Assembly: GCA_946800325.1 (NCBI GenBank)
Contig: OX326957.1
Location: forward strand, 15,808,591 to 15,872,590
DNA from: Luzula sylvatica
Taxonomy: Eukaryota > Streptophyta > Magnoliopsida > Poales > Juncaceae
DNA length: 64,000 nucleotides
Direction of reading: 5' to 3'
Shown here: positions 26,001 through 35,883 of the stretch, piece after piece
Position numbering within the stretch: position 1 is the first letter of the stretch
Layout of the letters: each line of letters opens with the position of its first letter
Translations under genes and position numbers: made by a program
The notes under the pieces: model-generated
What the model saw: the letters and a program-made list of their open reading frames with translations, nothing else
Database searches by the model: none
What the model was told of the DNA's origin: nothing

Positions 26001-26975
26001 GTCACGAATCAACGATCTTCTACTTCTTAGGCCCTGCATATTATTACAAATATGAGTCCCACATCCAGTGTCCAACACCCATGATGATGAAGTAAAGAAA
26101 TAAGATTCGATAACAAAAATACCTGATGCCGGTGTGTCCAAGGAAGCGGTCTTTTGATTGCTCTCCCTCAGGAAGATCTCGCAATCACGCTTCCAATGCC
26201 CCTCCTTGAGGCAGTGGAAACACTTCTTGTCATCCTTGGCTTTCTTGCCCACAGACTTAGGCGCAACCTTGTTGCCCTTTGCCTTCCTCTTCTTGTTTTT
26301 GTTCCCTTTGCTTGGACTCTTCCCTTCAACCACCAATACTTCCGAAGTCCTAGACTTCATGTACCGCGGTTTCATGTCAGCTTCGAATGTTCTGAGCATT
26401 CCGATAAGCTGGGGAATGGTCCTTTTCATGTCTGACATGTGGAAATGCGAAATGAACGAATCGAAACTCGGTGGCAGCGACAACACGATCAAATCAGTTT
26501 GTAACTCCACTTCGAATTTGATGCCAAGCCTCTCAAGATGATCGAAATATCCTTTCATCTTGAGAAGGTGCGAGCTAACAGGGGTACCATCTTGCATCTT
26601 GCATTGCGTCGCATTGCCAAGAGCTTGATACTTCTCCACCCTTGCTTGAACCTGAAACATCTCCCTGAGCTGTTTCATAATCTCGTATGCATCCTGTTTC
26701 TCAAACTGGATTTGATATTCAGGAGTCATAGTAGCCAACATGAGGCATGTGACATCATTCGAATCGTCCATCATGGTCGTATATTCGAATGTCTCATCCT
26801 CAGTTGCTGTATCCCCTGGCACAGGAGGGATAGGCGTCTCCAAGACATGTGCCTTTCCTTCCTGTTTCAGAACGAATCCCAGATTCCTCTGCCAGTCGAG
26901 AAAGTTCTTTCCGTTCATTCGTTCCCTTTCCAAAATGGGACGCAAACTAAAGCGGTTATTACTTGGTAAAGCCAT
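23064..26975 (-). CDS. Inner copia Gag-Pol polyprotein (1303 aa)
   Basis: One continuous frame. Gag occupies residues about 1-270 and ends with a zinc knuckle CFHCLKEGHWKRDC (252-265). Protease active-site LDTG is at about 301-304. The integrase zinc-binding HHCC residues are H437, H442, C468 and C471, and the catalytic triad is D498, D561 and E597 with exactly 35 residues between the last two. Reverse transcriptase carries [31 protein letters not shown] and the YVDD box at 987-990. RNase H occupies about 1155-1303 (GYTDASF, STTEAEYIAASEA, VYCDNNGA). No stop or frameshift was found. With near-identical LTRs and intact primer and polypurine sites this copy could be mobile. The ATG at 26975 precedes a typical Gag start. 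Confidence 0.93.
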   Translation of the reverse strand: MALPSNNRFSLRPILERERMNGKNFLDWQRNLGFVLKQEGKAHVLETPIPPVPGDTATEDETFEYTTMMDDSNDVTCLMLATMTPEYQIQFEKQDAYEIMKQLREMFQVQARVEKYQALGNATQCKMQDGTPVSSHLLKMKGYFDHLERLGIKFEVELQTDLIVLSLPPSFDSFISHFHMSDMKRTIPQLIGMLRTFEADMKPRYMKSRTSEVLVVEGKSPSKGNKNKKRKAKGNKVAPKSVGKKAKDDKKCFHCLKEGHWKRDCEIFLRESNQKTASLDTPASGIFVIESYFFTSSSWVLDTGCGTHICNNMQGLRSRRSLIRDEVDLRVGNGARVAALAEGTYDLTLPNGLILVLDNCCYVPTLSRSIISVSRLVADGYELVIGTNDCFIRKNDIFFSKVLVENGLYVLDLENNNNNQSIYNINTTQTNDTYSWHCRLGHINEKRIARLQKDGVLDSFDLESIENCESCLMGKMTKTPFSKKGERSKDVLALIHSDVCGPMSVEARNGYRYFVTFTDDYSRYGYLYLMRHKSETFEKFKEFQHEVELQLGKKVKAIRSDRGGEHLSYEFEDYLRDCGIVSQWTPPGTPQWNGVSERRNRTLLDMVRSMMSRTDLPKSFWGFALRTAAHILNRVPSKSVEKTPYELWHGMVPSLSYLKIWGCEAYVKRLLTEKLEPRSNKCLFVGYPQETKGYYFYLPGENKVFVARRGHFLEKEFLDRQASGSKIDLEEIREPQTEQVDMEQASELPLDGEPESSTQAIRRSRRNRQEPERYGFLISNDDDELTLDDEPTSYKGAMSSLDSSKWHEAMKTEIQSMYDNKVWNLIDLPNGAKTVGCKWVFKKKTDMDGNVHTFKARLVAKGFKQIHGIDYDETFSPVAMFKSIRILLAIDAYHDYEIWQMDVKTAFLNGNLTEDVYMTQPEGFVDPKNTNKVCKLVKSIYGLKQASRAWNIRFDEVIAKYGFIQNIEEPCVYKKFSGSSVVILILYVDDILLIGNDIPMLNQVKTYLGSQFAMKDLGEAAFILGVKIYRDRSRRLLGLSQSTYIDKVITRFHMEQSKKGFLPMSHGIALTKDQCPSTDAERERMSRIPYASAIGSIMYAMICTRPDVAYALSVTSRYQSDPGEVHWSAVKSILKYLRNTKDMFLVYGGAERDLVIQGYTDASFQTCPDDFQSQSGYVFTLNGGAVVWKSSKQKTVADSTTEAEYIAASEAAKEAVWLRQFVMELGVMPSISGPMDVYCDNNGAIAQSKEPRAHHRSKHVLRRYHLIREITKRGDVKIMKIPTDDNVADPFTKPLSRAKHEQC

Positions 26976-28411
26976 GTGTTCTACAATTTTTGAAAAATAA
27001 TGTAATTAATAACGTGGTCTTTCATATATTAAAATTCATTTTTAAATAACTTGAAATACCCATTATTTTATCATTTCAAATAACCCCCACTATTGAAACG
27101 GAGATTCGATACCTTAAATCTCATAATGGACAAGATCCCTATTTAACGTATTTCTAAGGTGATTATGGCCAACCACTCAGAAAATACGTCACGTCGGGTA
27201 GAACGGTGTCCAATCATCTCCAAGACGATTCTTGCTTTATTCGTGAGGTCCGGTATTGAGTCCAACTCAAAACCAGAGTGTGTGTACCTCACTCCTTGCC
27301 CCAAACCCTAGCCTAGCTAGTGAATTGGTCAAGACCAAACCACAAATGGAGTATCATTCAATCAGCGAATTGACATGCCAGACTATGGCCATGCAACACA
27401 TCAATTCCTAATCAATGCATGCCTTCCTTGCTACGCACGTGTAAATCTGTGCCAGACTATGGCCATGCAACACAGATAAACAAACACTAGTCTAGAAGGT
27501 TCCATTTAGGGAGGCATAAGACTTGATAATTACGTGGGAGGATTTTACTTTTTATTAAAATCATTTTATTTTATTTATTAACCAAAACAAATAAAATAAT
27601 AAGGTATAGCATATTGGCATTTTAGTTTTATGAGCAATCATAAAACCCTAAAATTCCCAACCCTAAAACCCAAGATGACTCCTTGCTTTGAAGATCCAAT
27701 CTCCGTGTCGTGTCGTGTCGTCTTGCCTTGAAGGTCCTTCTTCAAAACTAAACCTATTTTATTTTATTACAACTTTGGAAGACTCACCGGTCCCCACACA
27801 ATTAAATAAAATACAATTTGGAAAGCTCACCGGCCCCCACACAACACACATTACAAGCAACACAAACAATCATCCCCGTTTTAGGCTATATGCTATACCG
27901 TATCGAATTTATAAATTGGAAATTTTAAATTATTGGGCATTTTTGACAGAAAGAAACCAAAATTTGGCTGTCCAGAACCTTGTTCGTTCGAACGCAACCC
28001 TAGGTTCGTTCGAACGCACAAACGACACAAAAATTTCAAATTTTTAAGCTAAGTCCGTTCCGAACGAACTCCAAGTCCGTTCCGAACGGACTAAAAAAAA
28101 ATTTTTTTTTTTTTTTTTTTTTTCGAAAACCCGACCAGTTCGTTGGAACGAACTCGATACTGCCAGTTTCCTCAAAAACCTGATTTATGCGTCGTTTTGT
28201 CCGAAAATCAAATTTTCAACAGATCCAATCTGTTTAACACTTTAATAACATGCAAATATCCAATATTTGATTCACTAAAGGTCTTTCAATCATCAATTTT
28301 GCTCAATTTTGTGTAATTTTGCAATTTTAGCCCAAAAATTCTAAAATTTCCTAAATTCGACATAAAACATCGATTTTCGATGGTTTTAACGAGCGATTGC
28401 TCTGATACCAC
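26976..28411. other. 5' untranslated leader of inner copia
   Basis: A leader of about 1.4 kb between the primer-binding site and the Gag ATG. It holds two copies of GCCAGACTATGGCCATGCAA (27381 and 27452 areas), CACCGGCCCCCACACAA-type repeats at 27786 and 27829, and a cluster of TTCGAACGC / CCGTTCCGAACG palindromes at 27981-28095, then a long A/T run near 28092-28123. No ORF of note. Confidence 0.6.
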
Positions 28412-29004
28412 TGTAGGATTACGCACGCTTATATCAAAGTGTGCAGCGGAATTAGTCTCGCATGCGTAACCTAATTCTACCGGGATCACGCCCTAAAACC
28501 AACGAAAAAGAAAGAGTTTCGGAGAATTACCTCGTACAAGTTAGTACGTGTCGATTACTTCTCCAAATCCGTGAACCTTCTCCAAGGAATGCTAGTGCAG
28601 TCCCTCTACTCGTGTCCACCTCGATTTCGACCGATCGGAAATCACCAACGCCGTTCTAGTCGACGTCACGATTGAATCTCTCAAATCCTTTTCTCAATTC
28701 TCCCTCTCAATCTCTCAGATCTAATCTGAATTCTGTGGAAGAAGAAGAAGAGAAACGACGGCTCAAAACCCTAGGTCAGAAAAAGACTTAACCTAAAACG
28801 AAATCAGAATTTCATATATATAGAACTTAAGTCCGTTATGAACGCACTTTAAGTGTGCGTTCGAACGCACACTGTTCTGACTTCAGATAGGAAAGTCCGT
28901 TCGAACGCACTCCAAGTTCGTTCCGAACGGACATACTTCTAACAGCAGATTTGTCTATTTATATAAATTCTTCCAAGTCAATTCTTAAGCCATATTTTCT
29001 TTCA
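28412..29004 (-). repeat. 5' LTR of inner copia
   Basis: 593 bp, three substitutions relative to 21172-21764. The primer-binding site adjoins it at 28394-28410. Confidence 0.93.
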
Positions 29005-29792
29005 ACTTCATCCTTAGTTTTGATACAATATAACCAAGAAAACCGCGAATAATCGTCTACAGACAAAACATAGTAACGAGCACCATTAAAAGAGGGAATC
29101 GGTGAAGGACCCCACACGTCGGAGTGAATAAGCTCCAATGGTTTTAACGTCCTTGTGGAAGAGGTTGGAAATGGTAAACGGTGAGATTTAGCCACACAAC
29201 AATCGCCACAAACCGAAGAGGTGCTCGAGCAAGGATCAATAAGACGAAGATTCGAAAGTTTGCTAAGCACTCCATAATGCACATGACCTAGTCGACGGTG
29301 CCAAAGTGCGGTCATGGAGGATGTTTTATTGAAGAAGGCTACGGGTGCGGGTTGCACACAAAAAGACGAGGGAAGCGAGTAAAGGCCATCATTGTGCCGG
29401 GCGCGAAGCAAAGGACATCCGGTCTTGAGATCCTTAATGGTACAAAAATCGGGAGAAAATTCCATTAATACTTGATTATCTTGCGTAAATTTGGATATAC
29501 TCAACAAATTCCTTGTCATTGAAGGAACACAAAGGACGTTTTTAAGTTCAAGATTGAAAGAAGAAGAGGATAAAAAAGAGTTGCCAACATGAGAAATAGT
29601 CAAACCTTCACCATTGCCGACATAAACATGGTCCTTGCCCGAGTAAACCGATGGTTGAGAGAGAGCATTGAGATTTGGCGTAATATGATGGGTCGCGCCG
29701 GAGTCTAAAAACCAATCGGTCGTAGGTGTGGACGGTGAGCCGGAGTAAAACGCATGGAGAGAAGACGTTTCGGGTGGGGCCGAGTAGTTCAT
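29005..29792 (-). pseudogene. Outer copia pol 5' part: protease, integrase zinc domain and first catalytic Asp
   Basis: Begins directly after the in-frame TAA that ends Gag. Protease: WFLDSGATHHITPN. Pre-integrase zinc motif: ALWHRRLGHVHYGVL, then CGDCCVAKSHRLPF. Integrase start: LELIHSDVWGPSP and YYVLSVDDYSRFSWLY. The frame then runs into the inner copia LTR at 29004, where the integrase is split. Confidence 0.88.
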
Positions 29793-30815
29793 TTAAGGCG
29801 GTGGAGGAGGACCCGAATAAAAGGCATGAGGATTGGCGGATGATGGAGGTGGTGAGGGTTGGTAATGTTGATTGAAACGCTCCCAACATCGCGATGCTTG
29901 ATGGTTGAATTTTCCACAAATTTGGCAAGCATTCGGGTAAGTACGACCACGACCACGTCCATTACGGCCACCCCTTCCACCCGAAAAAGAGAATGGTGGT
30001 CTTGGAGAAAAGGGAGGTCGGGAAGAGGATGACCCGAAGTGGGGTGGTCTAGGCGGTGCAAATGGTGGAGGCGTGGATAAGGCTACATTGACGAGAGGAG
30101 GAGCCGAGGCTTGAATCTCCAACCGATTCTCATAGCTTCGAAGATAACCGAGAAGATCATTTAAGCGCATATGTTGAGTGCCAAAAGAAGCCATAGCCAC
30201 CAACCCATTATACTCGGCACCCAACCCATTAAGAATACTCACAACAAGATCAAGTTCCGATACCGGAGATCCGGCGGCGGCTAGGCGATCCGCAATGGTT
30301 TGCATTTGTTGAACAAAATCATCACAAGAGAGGGTGTGTTTCTTGAGTGTTTGGAGTTTGGTTTTGAGATCCATGATGTGAGCTACGTTTCTGGAAGTGA
30401 AGTTTTGTTTAAGCGAGCTAAAGAGAGAGAAGGAGGTGCGGCAATTGACCACTTGAGCCAACACCGACTCCGTGATAGTGGAGAACAACCAACCAAGGAT
30501 AAATTGATCTTGACGACGCCAAGTGGCATGGTCGGGATTCACACTTGTGGTAGCCGAACCCGATGAAGGAGGCAAGAGAAGAGCGGGTTCGGATTGAGAG
30601 CCATCGATATAGCCTTGAAGGTCATAGGCATGGAGGATAGGAAGAACTTGGGTTTGCCATAAAAGAAAGTTATTGGCATCCAATCTCACCGGAACTTGGT
30701 GAGTGAAGGTGATAGTAGAGGGAAAAGAGGAAGAAAAAGAGGGTAAATCGGTGAGAGCCGCCATTAAAGAGGATACAAGGATCTCAAAAAAAAATGGAAA
30801 GAACTTGAGCCGCAA
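29793..30815 (-). CDS. Outer copia Gag (340 aa)
   Basis: UBN2-type Gag: QVPVRLDANNFLLWQTQVLP near residues 40-60, then a helical capsid-like region (LNGLGAEYNGLVAMAS, LGYLRSYENRLEIQ), a Pro/Phe/Arg-Gly-rich linker and a zinc knuckle CQICGKFNHQASRCW near residue 300. The ORF ends in TAA, and the protease frame continues in the same register immediately afterwards, so this is either a point mutation or a gag-pol boundary that needs readthrough. The exact ATG is uncertain: a second Met (MAALTDLPSF) about 17 residues downstream is the more typical Gag start. Confidence 0.85.
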   Translation of the reverse strand: MRLKFFPFFFEILVSSLMAALTDLPSFSSSFPSTITFTHQVPVRLDANNFLLWQTQVLPILHAYDLQGYIDGSQSEPALLLPPSSGSATTSVNPDHATWRRQDQFILGWLFSTITESVLAQVVNCRTSFSLFSSLKQNFTSRNVAHIMDLKTKLQTLKKHTLSCDDFVQQMQTIADRLAAAGSPVSELDLVVSILNGLGAEYNGLVAMASFGTQHMRLNDLLGYLRSYENRLEIQASAPPLVNVALSTPPPFAPPRPPHFGSSSSRPPFSPRPPFSFSGGRGGRNGRGRGRTYPNACQICGKFNHQASRCWERFNQHYQPSPPPSSANPHAFYSGPPPPP

Positions 30816-30825
30816 GCTCTTCTAG

Positions 30826-30838
30826 GCTCTGATTACCA
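30826..30838 (-). other. Primer-binding site of outer copia
   Basis: Minus-strand TGGTAATCAGAGC directly next to the 5' LTR. It resembles the plant initiator tRNA-Met 3' end complement (TGGTATCAGAGC) with one extra A. Confidence 0.75.
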
Positions 30839-31073
30839 TGATAAAAGAAACACTTGAATAAAATATCTATCTCTTTTCTTTCATGCTACTGTTCAATTAC
30901 AATTGGTTGCTTAAATACATTGTAACCTAGCTAGTAAAATTACCACTATACCCTCCTAACAAAACTTTAGTGCTGGCAACCTTTTCTAACAAATCACCTC
31001 CATTCGAAAGTTATTATCTCCATTTAGAACATTAACCGGTCATCTCCATTTCTTGTGATCACTATCTCCAATA
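30839..31073 (-). repeat. 5' LTR of outer copia
   Basis: 235 bp, one difference from 15990-16224. Followed by TSD ATTTG at 31074-31078. Confidence 0.92.
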
Positions 31074-31233
31074 ATTTGTTTTCATATGGATTAAGTAAGT
31101 CTACTATTTTTTGCAATGGTTATGTCAATAAGTATTTATAGCCGACCATTTTTTTTTAAAGATCCTAGAGCACGAAAATTAACTCTACTCATACATGATT
31201 CTTACTTTCAAGTGATACATATACCATCCTAAC

Positions 31234-31990
31234 CTATAAATTCGTCATAATCCATGAATGAAATGAGTTTTTACTTTCCGCTTCTATTAGTACGGACATT
31301 CTTACTTTCTTCTTGACGATTCGGTTATTTTTTTCTTTCCATATTGCCCATATACATGTTGCCCAGAGTCGTTTGCGGTCGTATGGTGAAGTAGCAGTTG
31401 ACGTTTGTACAAACTCCCATGATTCTAGGAAGGTTGATACATTTGGACAGAGTATTATGTCACAACGGTTGAGACAATTTATAGTGGAAGAACAGAAAAT
31501 GAATAAATGTGTCGTAGTTTCAAAGTGATCGTTACACAATACACATGCAGTTCCATGGGGTCAACTGTGTTTGGCCAGATTCTCCTGCGTAAAGATGCGT
31601 TCATGCTGTACTAGCCACAGGAATAACTTTTATCTTAGATGGTATTCGTAAGGATAAGAAGTGGTGTGTCCATTCTACTAAGATTACTGGATTGCTTAAA
31701 AGATGGTAGACTTTCTTTGTGGAACATTGGTGTAGGTTTTGATCTACGATGGTCTCATCATTTAACCGAGTTGTGGAATTAGCATGAAGCGTATTCGATT
31801 TATAAACCACATTACCGATACGTAGCAATTTTTTTAGATCTTTTAAGAAGTAGGAGACGAAGTTATTTGTAAAGCCTTTCAGATCCGAGGTATCTTGGAT
31901 GCCATAGATATCCTTTATTGATTTTGTCCAGATGAAGTTATTGTACGCACTTTAAACAAAGTCCAAACCATGACGGGTGTGTGGAGTCTT
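31234..31990 (-). pseudogene. LINE (non-LTR) retrotransposon ORF2 C-terminal relic
   Basis: Minus-strand fragments in shifting frames resemble the end of plant LINE ORF2 and its zf-RVT module. VYHLLSNPVILVEWTHHFLS and LRIPSKIKV occur at 31601-31828. An ENLAKHS segment interrupted by TGA follows, then CVLCNDHFETTTHLFIFC and LWATCIWAIWKEKNNRIV at 31234-31580. There is at least one stop and one frameshift. The RT core is absent, so this is a truncated, dead copy. An 87-residue ORF just upstream (31990-32253, minus) is basic and may be an N-terminal remnant, but that is not shown. Confidence 0.65.
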
Positions 31991-32253
31991 TAAGCAATAA
32001 CAGCACCTTCTTCCCTTCCTGCAATAACCGGATGGCAGCATGGTGTCTGAAGAATGTCCCGCTCGGGTGATGAGGGTAGTGGCCTCTTGCCTTTGTGGGT
32101 TTTGGTAGACGTGAGATGCTTGCACGAAGTGTATGGCACCCTTGAGGTGGTGGGTGTACGGGTTATGGTAATCCAGTCATCATCGCCATGAAGCTTGACT
32201 AATCGCCCTTTTTGTTGATTGAATCGCACTTTATGAGTAGTACGGTCTTCCAT

Positions 32254-34275
32254 CGTCTTCCGTCGTCACTTTTCTCTTAGCATTCTCTTATCATTTGCTT
32301 TACAAAAACATAGCATACATTTCGTCTATTATATATAATATTTTTATTTTATTAATTATAATTTATATATTTATATATTAAATATTTTGTATATGTTATA
32401 TTATTGACATAAAATATATTAAAATTTTGTTATTATAGAATAAACTTCTTATTAAGTAAATATTTATTATAATTAGTGAATTGCTTATATGTATTACTAA
32501 TTTATTTCGATTATAAATTGAGGATTGTTAATGCACTCCATCTTTATTGTACTCCCGATCTCCCCTTTTAATCACATAGTGTCAGGTGGCAAAAACGTAT
32601 CCTTAAAAAAGCGTTATTAGACGATTGGCAATTTTTCTCGGGTTGTGTCCAATATACCTTACCTCCCGCCTTCAAATTTAAGTAGTTATTTATGTACCTT
32701 TTAACTTCATATTTATACTTTTTTACAATCGAAATTGTATAAATAACAAAAGAGTTTTATTCATAGTATGAAAAAGATATAAATATTTAGGTAACTGTGT
32801 TTATATATTTCACCTTCATATTTATATATTTTTACAATAAAAAAAGGTATAAATAACAACAACCCATTTTCATAATATAGAAAAATGAATAAATAATGAT
32901 AAAAATACAAATAACAATAGAATTTTAATTCCAAGAATGAAAAAAGATATAAATAATAGTATAAAAAAGATATAGTAAAAAGGTATAAATAACAACGATC
33001 TTTAATTTATAGTATCCAAAACAGGATAAAATAATAGAGAAAATGATATAAATAATAATAATAACATTATGAATAACAACATATCGTTTATTCATATAAT
33101 ATAGAAAAAAATATAAAATAATATAAAAAATAAGAGAAGGTAGGAATAGAGAGACAAGAATGGATAGGGCAATAGGACAATGGACAACTCCGGATACTTT
33201 AATTACTATACTAAGCGTTCTCTATTTCTTTTAAAAAAATTTATGATGTATTGTTGTCAAGCAAAAATGTTTGCTCATCAAAATATAATCATATGTCTCT
33301 ATTTCGCGATTATTATTTCTTTTGACCCATTTTGTTTTTTGGACAAATTATTTGAAGTCGGTATCATGTTTCTAATTAATATCTTGATCGTGTTTATTTT
33401 TATGATTTATTAGAATAAACTTTATGATATTCATACTTACAAATATTAAAATTTCATAATTCAGTTTACATCAATCCAAACGAAAAAATAAAACTTCGAT
33501 AGTTCGAGTTTCGTAAATTCAAACATTAAAATTTCAACTGCATATCCCATAATTCAACTTTCAAAAAATTTGTTTTCTTCGTATGATTTTTAATGCGATC
33601 ACCCACACAGTCTCTCATTGTAACATAGTTCATTTGTTTACATCGTAATTACAATAAAGTTTCACTTAGTTCAACAGAATTTCCTTGTCATGTGGACGAG
33701 GACGACTGGTAAGTGGTAAATTGAAGAAAACATGCTACAAGTTTCACGCAAAGCAATTATCTTGCTGCTTAATTAATTATTTATAACCCTTCAAAAGCAA
33801 TAGTCCTGTTTATGGAATTAAAATATAATTTCAGCCCTGACAAATTTTTTGTTCGTTTCTACAAGAGGGATCAAACAAAACAAGATTAGGTATCTCGATC
33901 TTAATTATTTGTTTTATTTAAATATATGTGACTGATAAGTGATATCTCCATATCTCCTTGTTAATATATTATCTCATAATTAACTTTGTAATTTAGATGC
34001 ATGGTAATTGGTAAATGTTTATGTAATGAATGACTCGAGAATAGAGCCCCTAATTAACCTCCATTTAATAGCTGTAAAGAAAGGGAGTAAGATTTGTAGC
34101 CGTTGGAGATTATCTAATTGAGGTTAATTTGGATAATAATTAATTAATTAGCCAGTAGACACACTCTTATACGGTAATGTTTTGCACCCCGCACTAATTA
34201 TTCCCCAAACAACCCCCAACCCTTCAAATGGAAGGTAATTAATACAAATTTACCCACCCCCTTATTTTTCACTTA
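32254..34275. other. AT-rich intergenic DNA
   Basis: No gene. About 32680-33130 is dominated by ATAAATAA(C) simple-sequence variants. A 77-codon ORF at 33180-33413 is hydrophobic low-complexity sequence without recognised features and is not called. Confidence 0.4.
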
Positions 34276-35882
34276 TCTTTGAGCCTCCTCATGAAGCCAC
34301 ATCATCATGGCTATTCATGATTATTGACCATTAGATTTTGTGATATTGATTCATCCTATAGACTTTTTAGTGATGTGTTTTGATCTAAACCATTGATTTA
34401 TTTTTTAGATTTTTTGAAGATCATATTTTGTGTAGTCATTTATGTGTCATTATTTTACACCATGTTTTAAGCATCCTTGGAAAGCCACATCATCATACAT
34501 TAATGACGTGGACTAATATTATTGGTTAGATTCGCACTAGACTAAGTCTATTCAATTGTTATCATTTCACACAAAATTACACGATCAAATGTGAATACAA
34601 TGGAAGATGAAAAGTTTATATATGAAATACTAATAAATTAATATGTAATATTATAAACATACAACATATAGTAGTATTAATTTTAGAATTTTAATTTTAA
34701 AAATTCATCAAATATATTTGTTTTAATTTTCTATTTATTTTGACATCCATATTAGCATAGTTCGTACATACCATTTTCGATAATTTGAATTTGTAAACAT
34801 ATTATGTAAAAAATACAATGCAAAAAGTGCATTTTTAGAAAATAAAATTTTAATTATTTTACTTACATAATAGAAAATGGAAGATGAAAAGTTTATATAT
34901 GAAATACTAATAACTTAATATGTAATATTATAAACATACAACACATAGTAGTATTAATTTTAGAATTTTAATTTTAAAAATTCATGAAATATATTCGTTT
35001 TAACTTTCTCTTTATTTTGACATTCATATTAGCATAGTTCGTACATACCATTTTTCATAATTTGAATTTGTAAACATATTATGTCAAATACAATGCAAAA
35101 AGTGCATTTTTACAAAATAAAATTTTAATTATTTTAGTTACATAATAGAAATTTTAAATATTAATATTTATTTTTAAAAAATTATTACTATACTAATACC
35201 ATATAATACAAAATTGATTATATTTGTGTTTTCGATCAAACAAATTTAATATTAATTTTTTCGAAAAATAATAGAAATAAAAAAAAAGTTTATCCATCGA
35301 AATAATTTCTTAAATTTATAAACACTTATCAAATAAAAATGTTATTTTTAAAACTATAAAATTAAAAAAAAATCATGTGCTTTAAAATAATTTATATTTA
35401 TGTTTATGCTAAATTAATTTTTTATATTATTTATTAAATCACTTGCAATATTAAGTTTGGCATTATTTATAATTGTCATTGCATTTTGAATCAATGACAA
35501 ATTATTAGTAATATATAATTAATAATATGTTATTACGTATGTTGTATGATTCATTATTTTTATATTTGATATTGTATGAAATATTGTGAATAACAATGAT
35601 ATAATATTTGTTGTTATGTTTTTTTGTAAAATCATGTTATAACTCATATATTATTATTATACAGTGACATTAATACAAGTGCTATTATCTGATTAAGAAA
35701 ATAAAAAATTTTGTCTTCATGATGTAAAATAATTGTAAAACATATACATAATCATGGACAAATTAGTTCAAATCATTATATTATGAAATGATATTATCAT
35801 TATTATCATATTTATATGTACTTTGTATTACGATGAAAAACATAATTAGCATTCTCGCCGCGTAGCGCGAGTATTCTCCTAG
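34276..35882 (+). mobile_element. Candidate non-autonomous Helitron
   Basis: The 3' end shows a GC-rich hairpin (35854-35871, stem CTCGC/GCGAG) followed after 7 bases by CTAG at 35879-35882 and a host T. The proposed 5' end is TC at 34276, preceded by a host A. These are the structural marks of Helitrons (A|TC...hairpin...CTRR|T). The interior is very AT-rich and holds a 277-bp tandem duplication (34601-35154). No RepHel protein is present. The 5' border is less certain than the 3' border. Confidence 0.55.
34601..35154 (+). repeat. 277-bp tandem duplication inside the Helitron
   Basis: Copies begin TGGAAGATGAAAAGTTTATA at 34601 and 34878 and are about 95 percent alike by eye over 270 bp. Confidence 0.8.
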
Positions 35883-35883
35883 T

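Larger units (their letters stand above)
21172..29004 (-). mobile_element. Inner Ty1/copia retrotransposon, apparently complete and intact
   Basis: Two 593-bp LTRs (21172-21764 and 28412-29004) differ at three positions and are flanked by the 5-bp duplication ACTTC (21167-21171 and 29005-29009). On the minus strand the 5' LTR is followed, after one base, by a tRNA-iMet primer site TGGTATCAGAGCAATCG (28394-28410). A polypurine tract (AAGAGGGAGTT) abuts the 3' LTR at 21766-21776. One uninterrupted 1303-residue polyprotein lies between. Unusually long untranslated regions of about 1.4 kb (26976-28411) and 1.3 kb (21777-23063) flank it. All parts needed for retrotransposition look present. Confidence 0.93.
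15990..31073 (-). mobile_element. Outer Ty1/copia retrotransposon (Ale-like), interrupted by two nested elements
   Basis: Two 235-bp LTRs (15990-16224 and 30839-31073) differ by one base and are flanked by the 5-bp duplication ATTTG (15985-15989 and 31074-31078). The element is read on the minus strand. A primer-binding site resembling tRNA-iMet, with one extra A (TGGTAATCAGAGC), lies at 30826-30838, next to the 5' LTR. A G-run polypurine tract lies at 16225-16230, next to the 3' LTR. Removing the inner copia (with one TSD) and the Harbinger-like element (with one TSD) leaves about 4.8 kb, normal for this lineage. The Ale-like assignment rests on Gag and RNase H style and is an inference. Confidence 0.92.

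Noticed and set aside
15990..31073. Treating the composite as one giant retrotransposon or as a tandem LTR array
   Set aside because: Separate LTR pairs, separate TSDs and split reading frames that resume in register show nested insertions instead.
31990..32253. 87-codon minus-strand ORF called as a gene
   Set aside because: It abuts a LINE relic and has no recognised domain. It may be a retrotransposon remnant, so it was not listed as a CDS.
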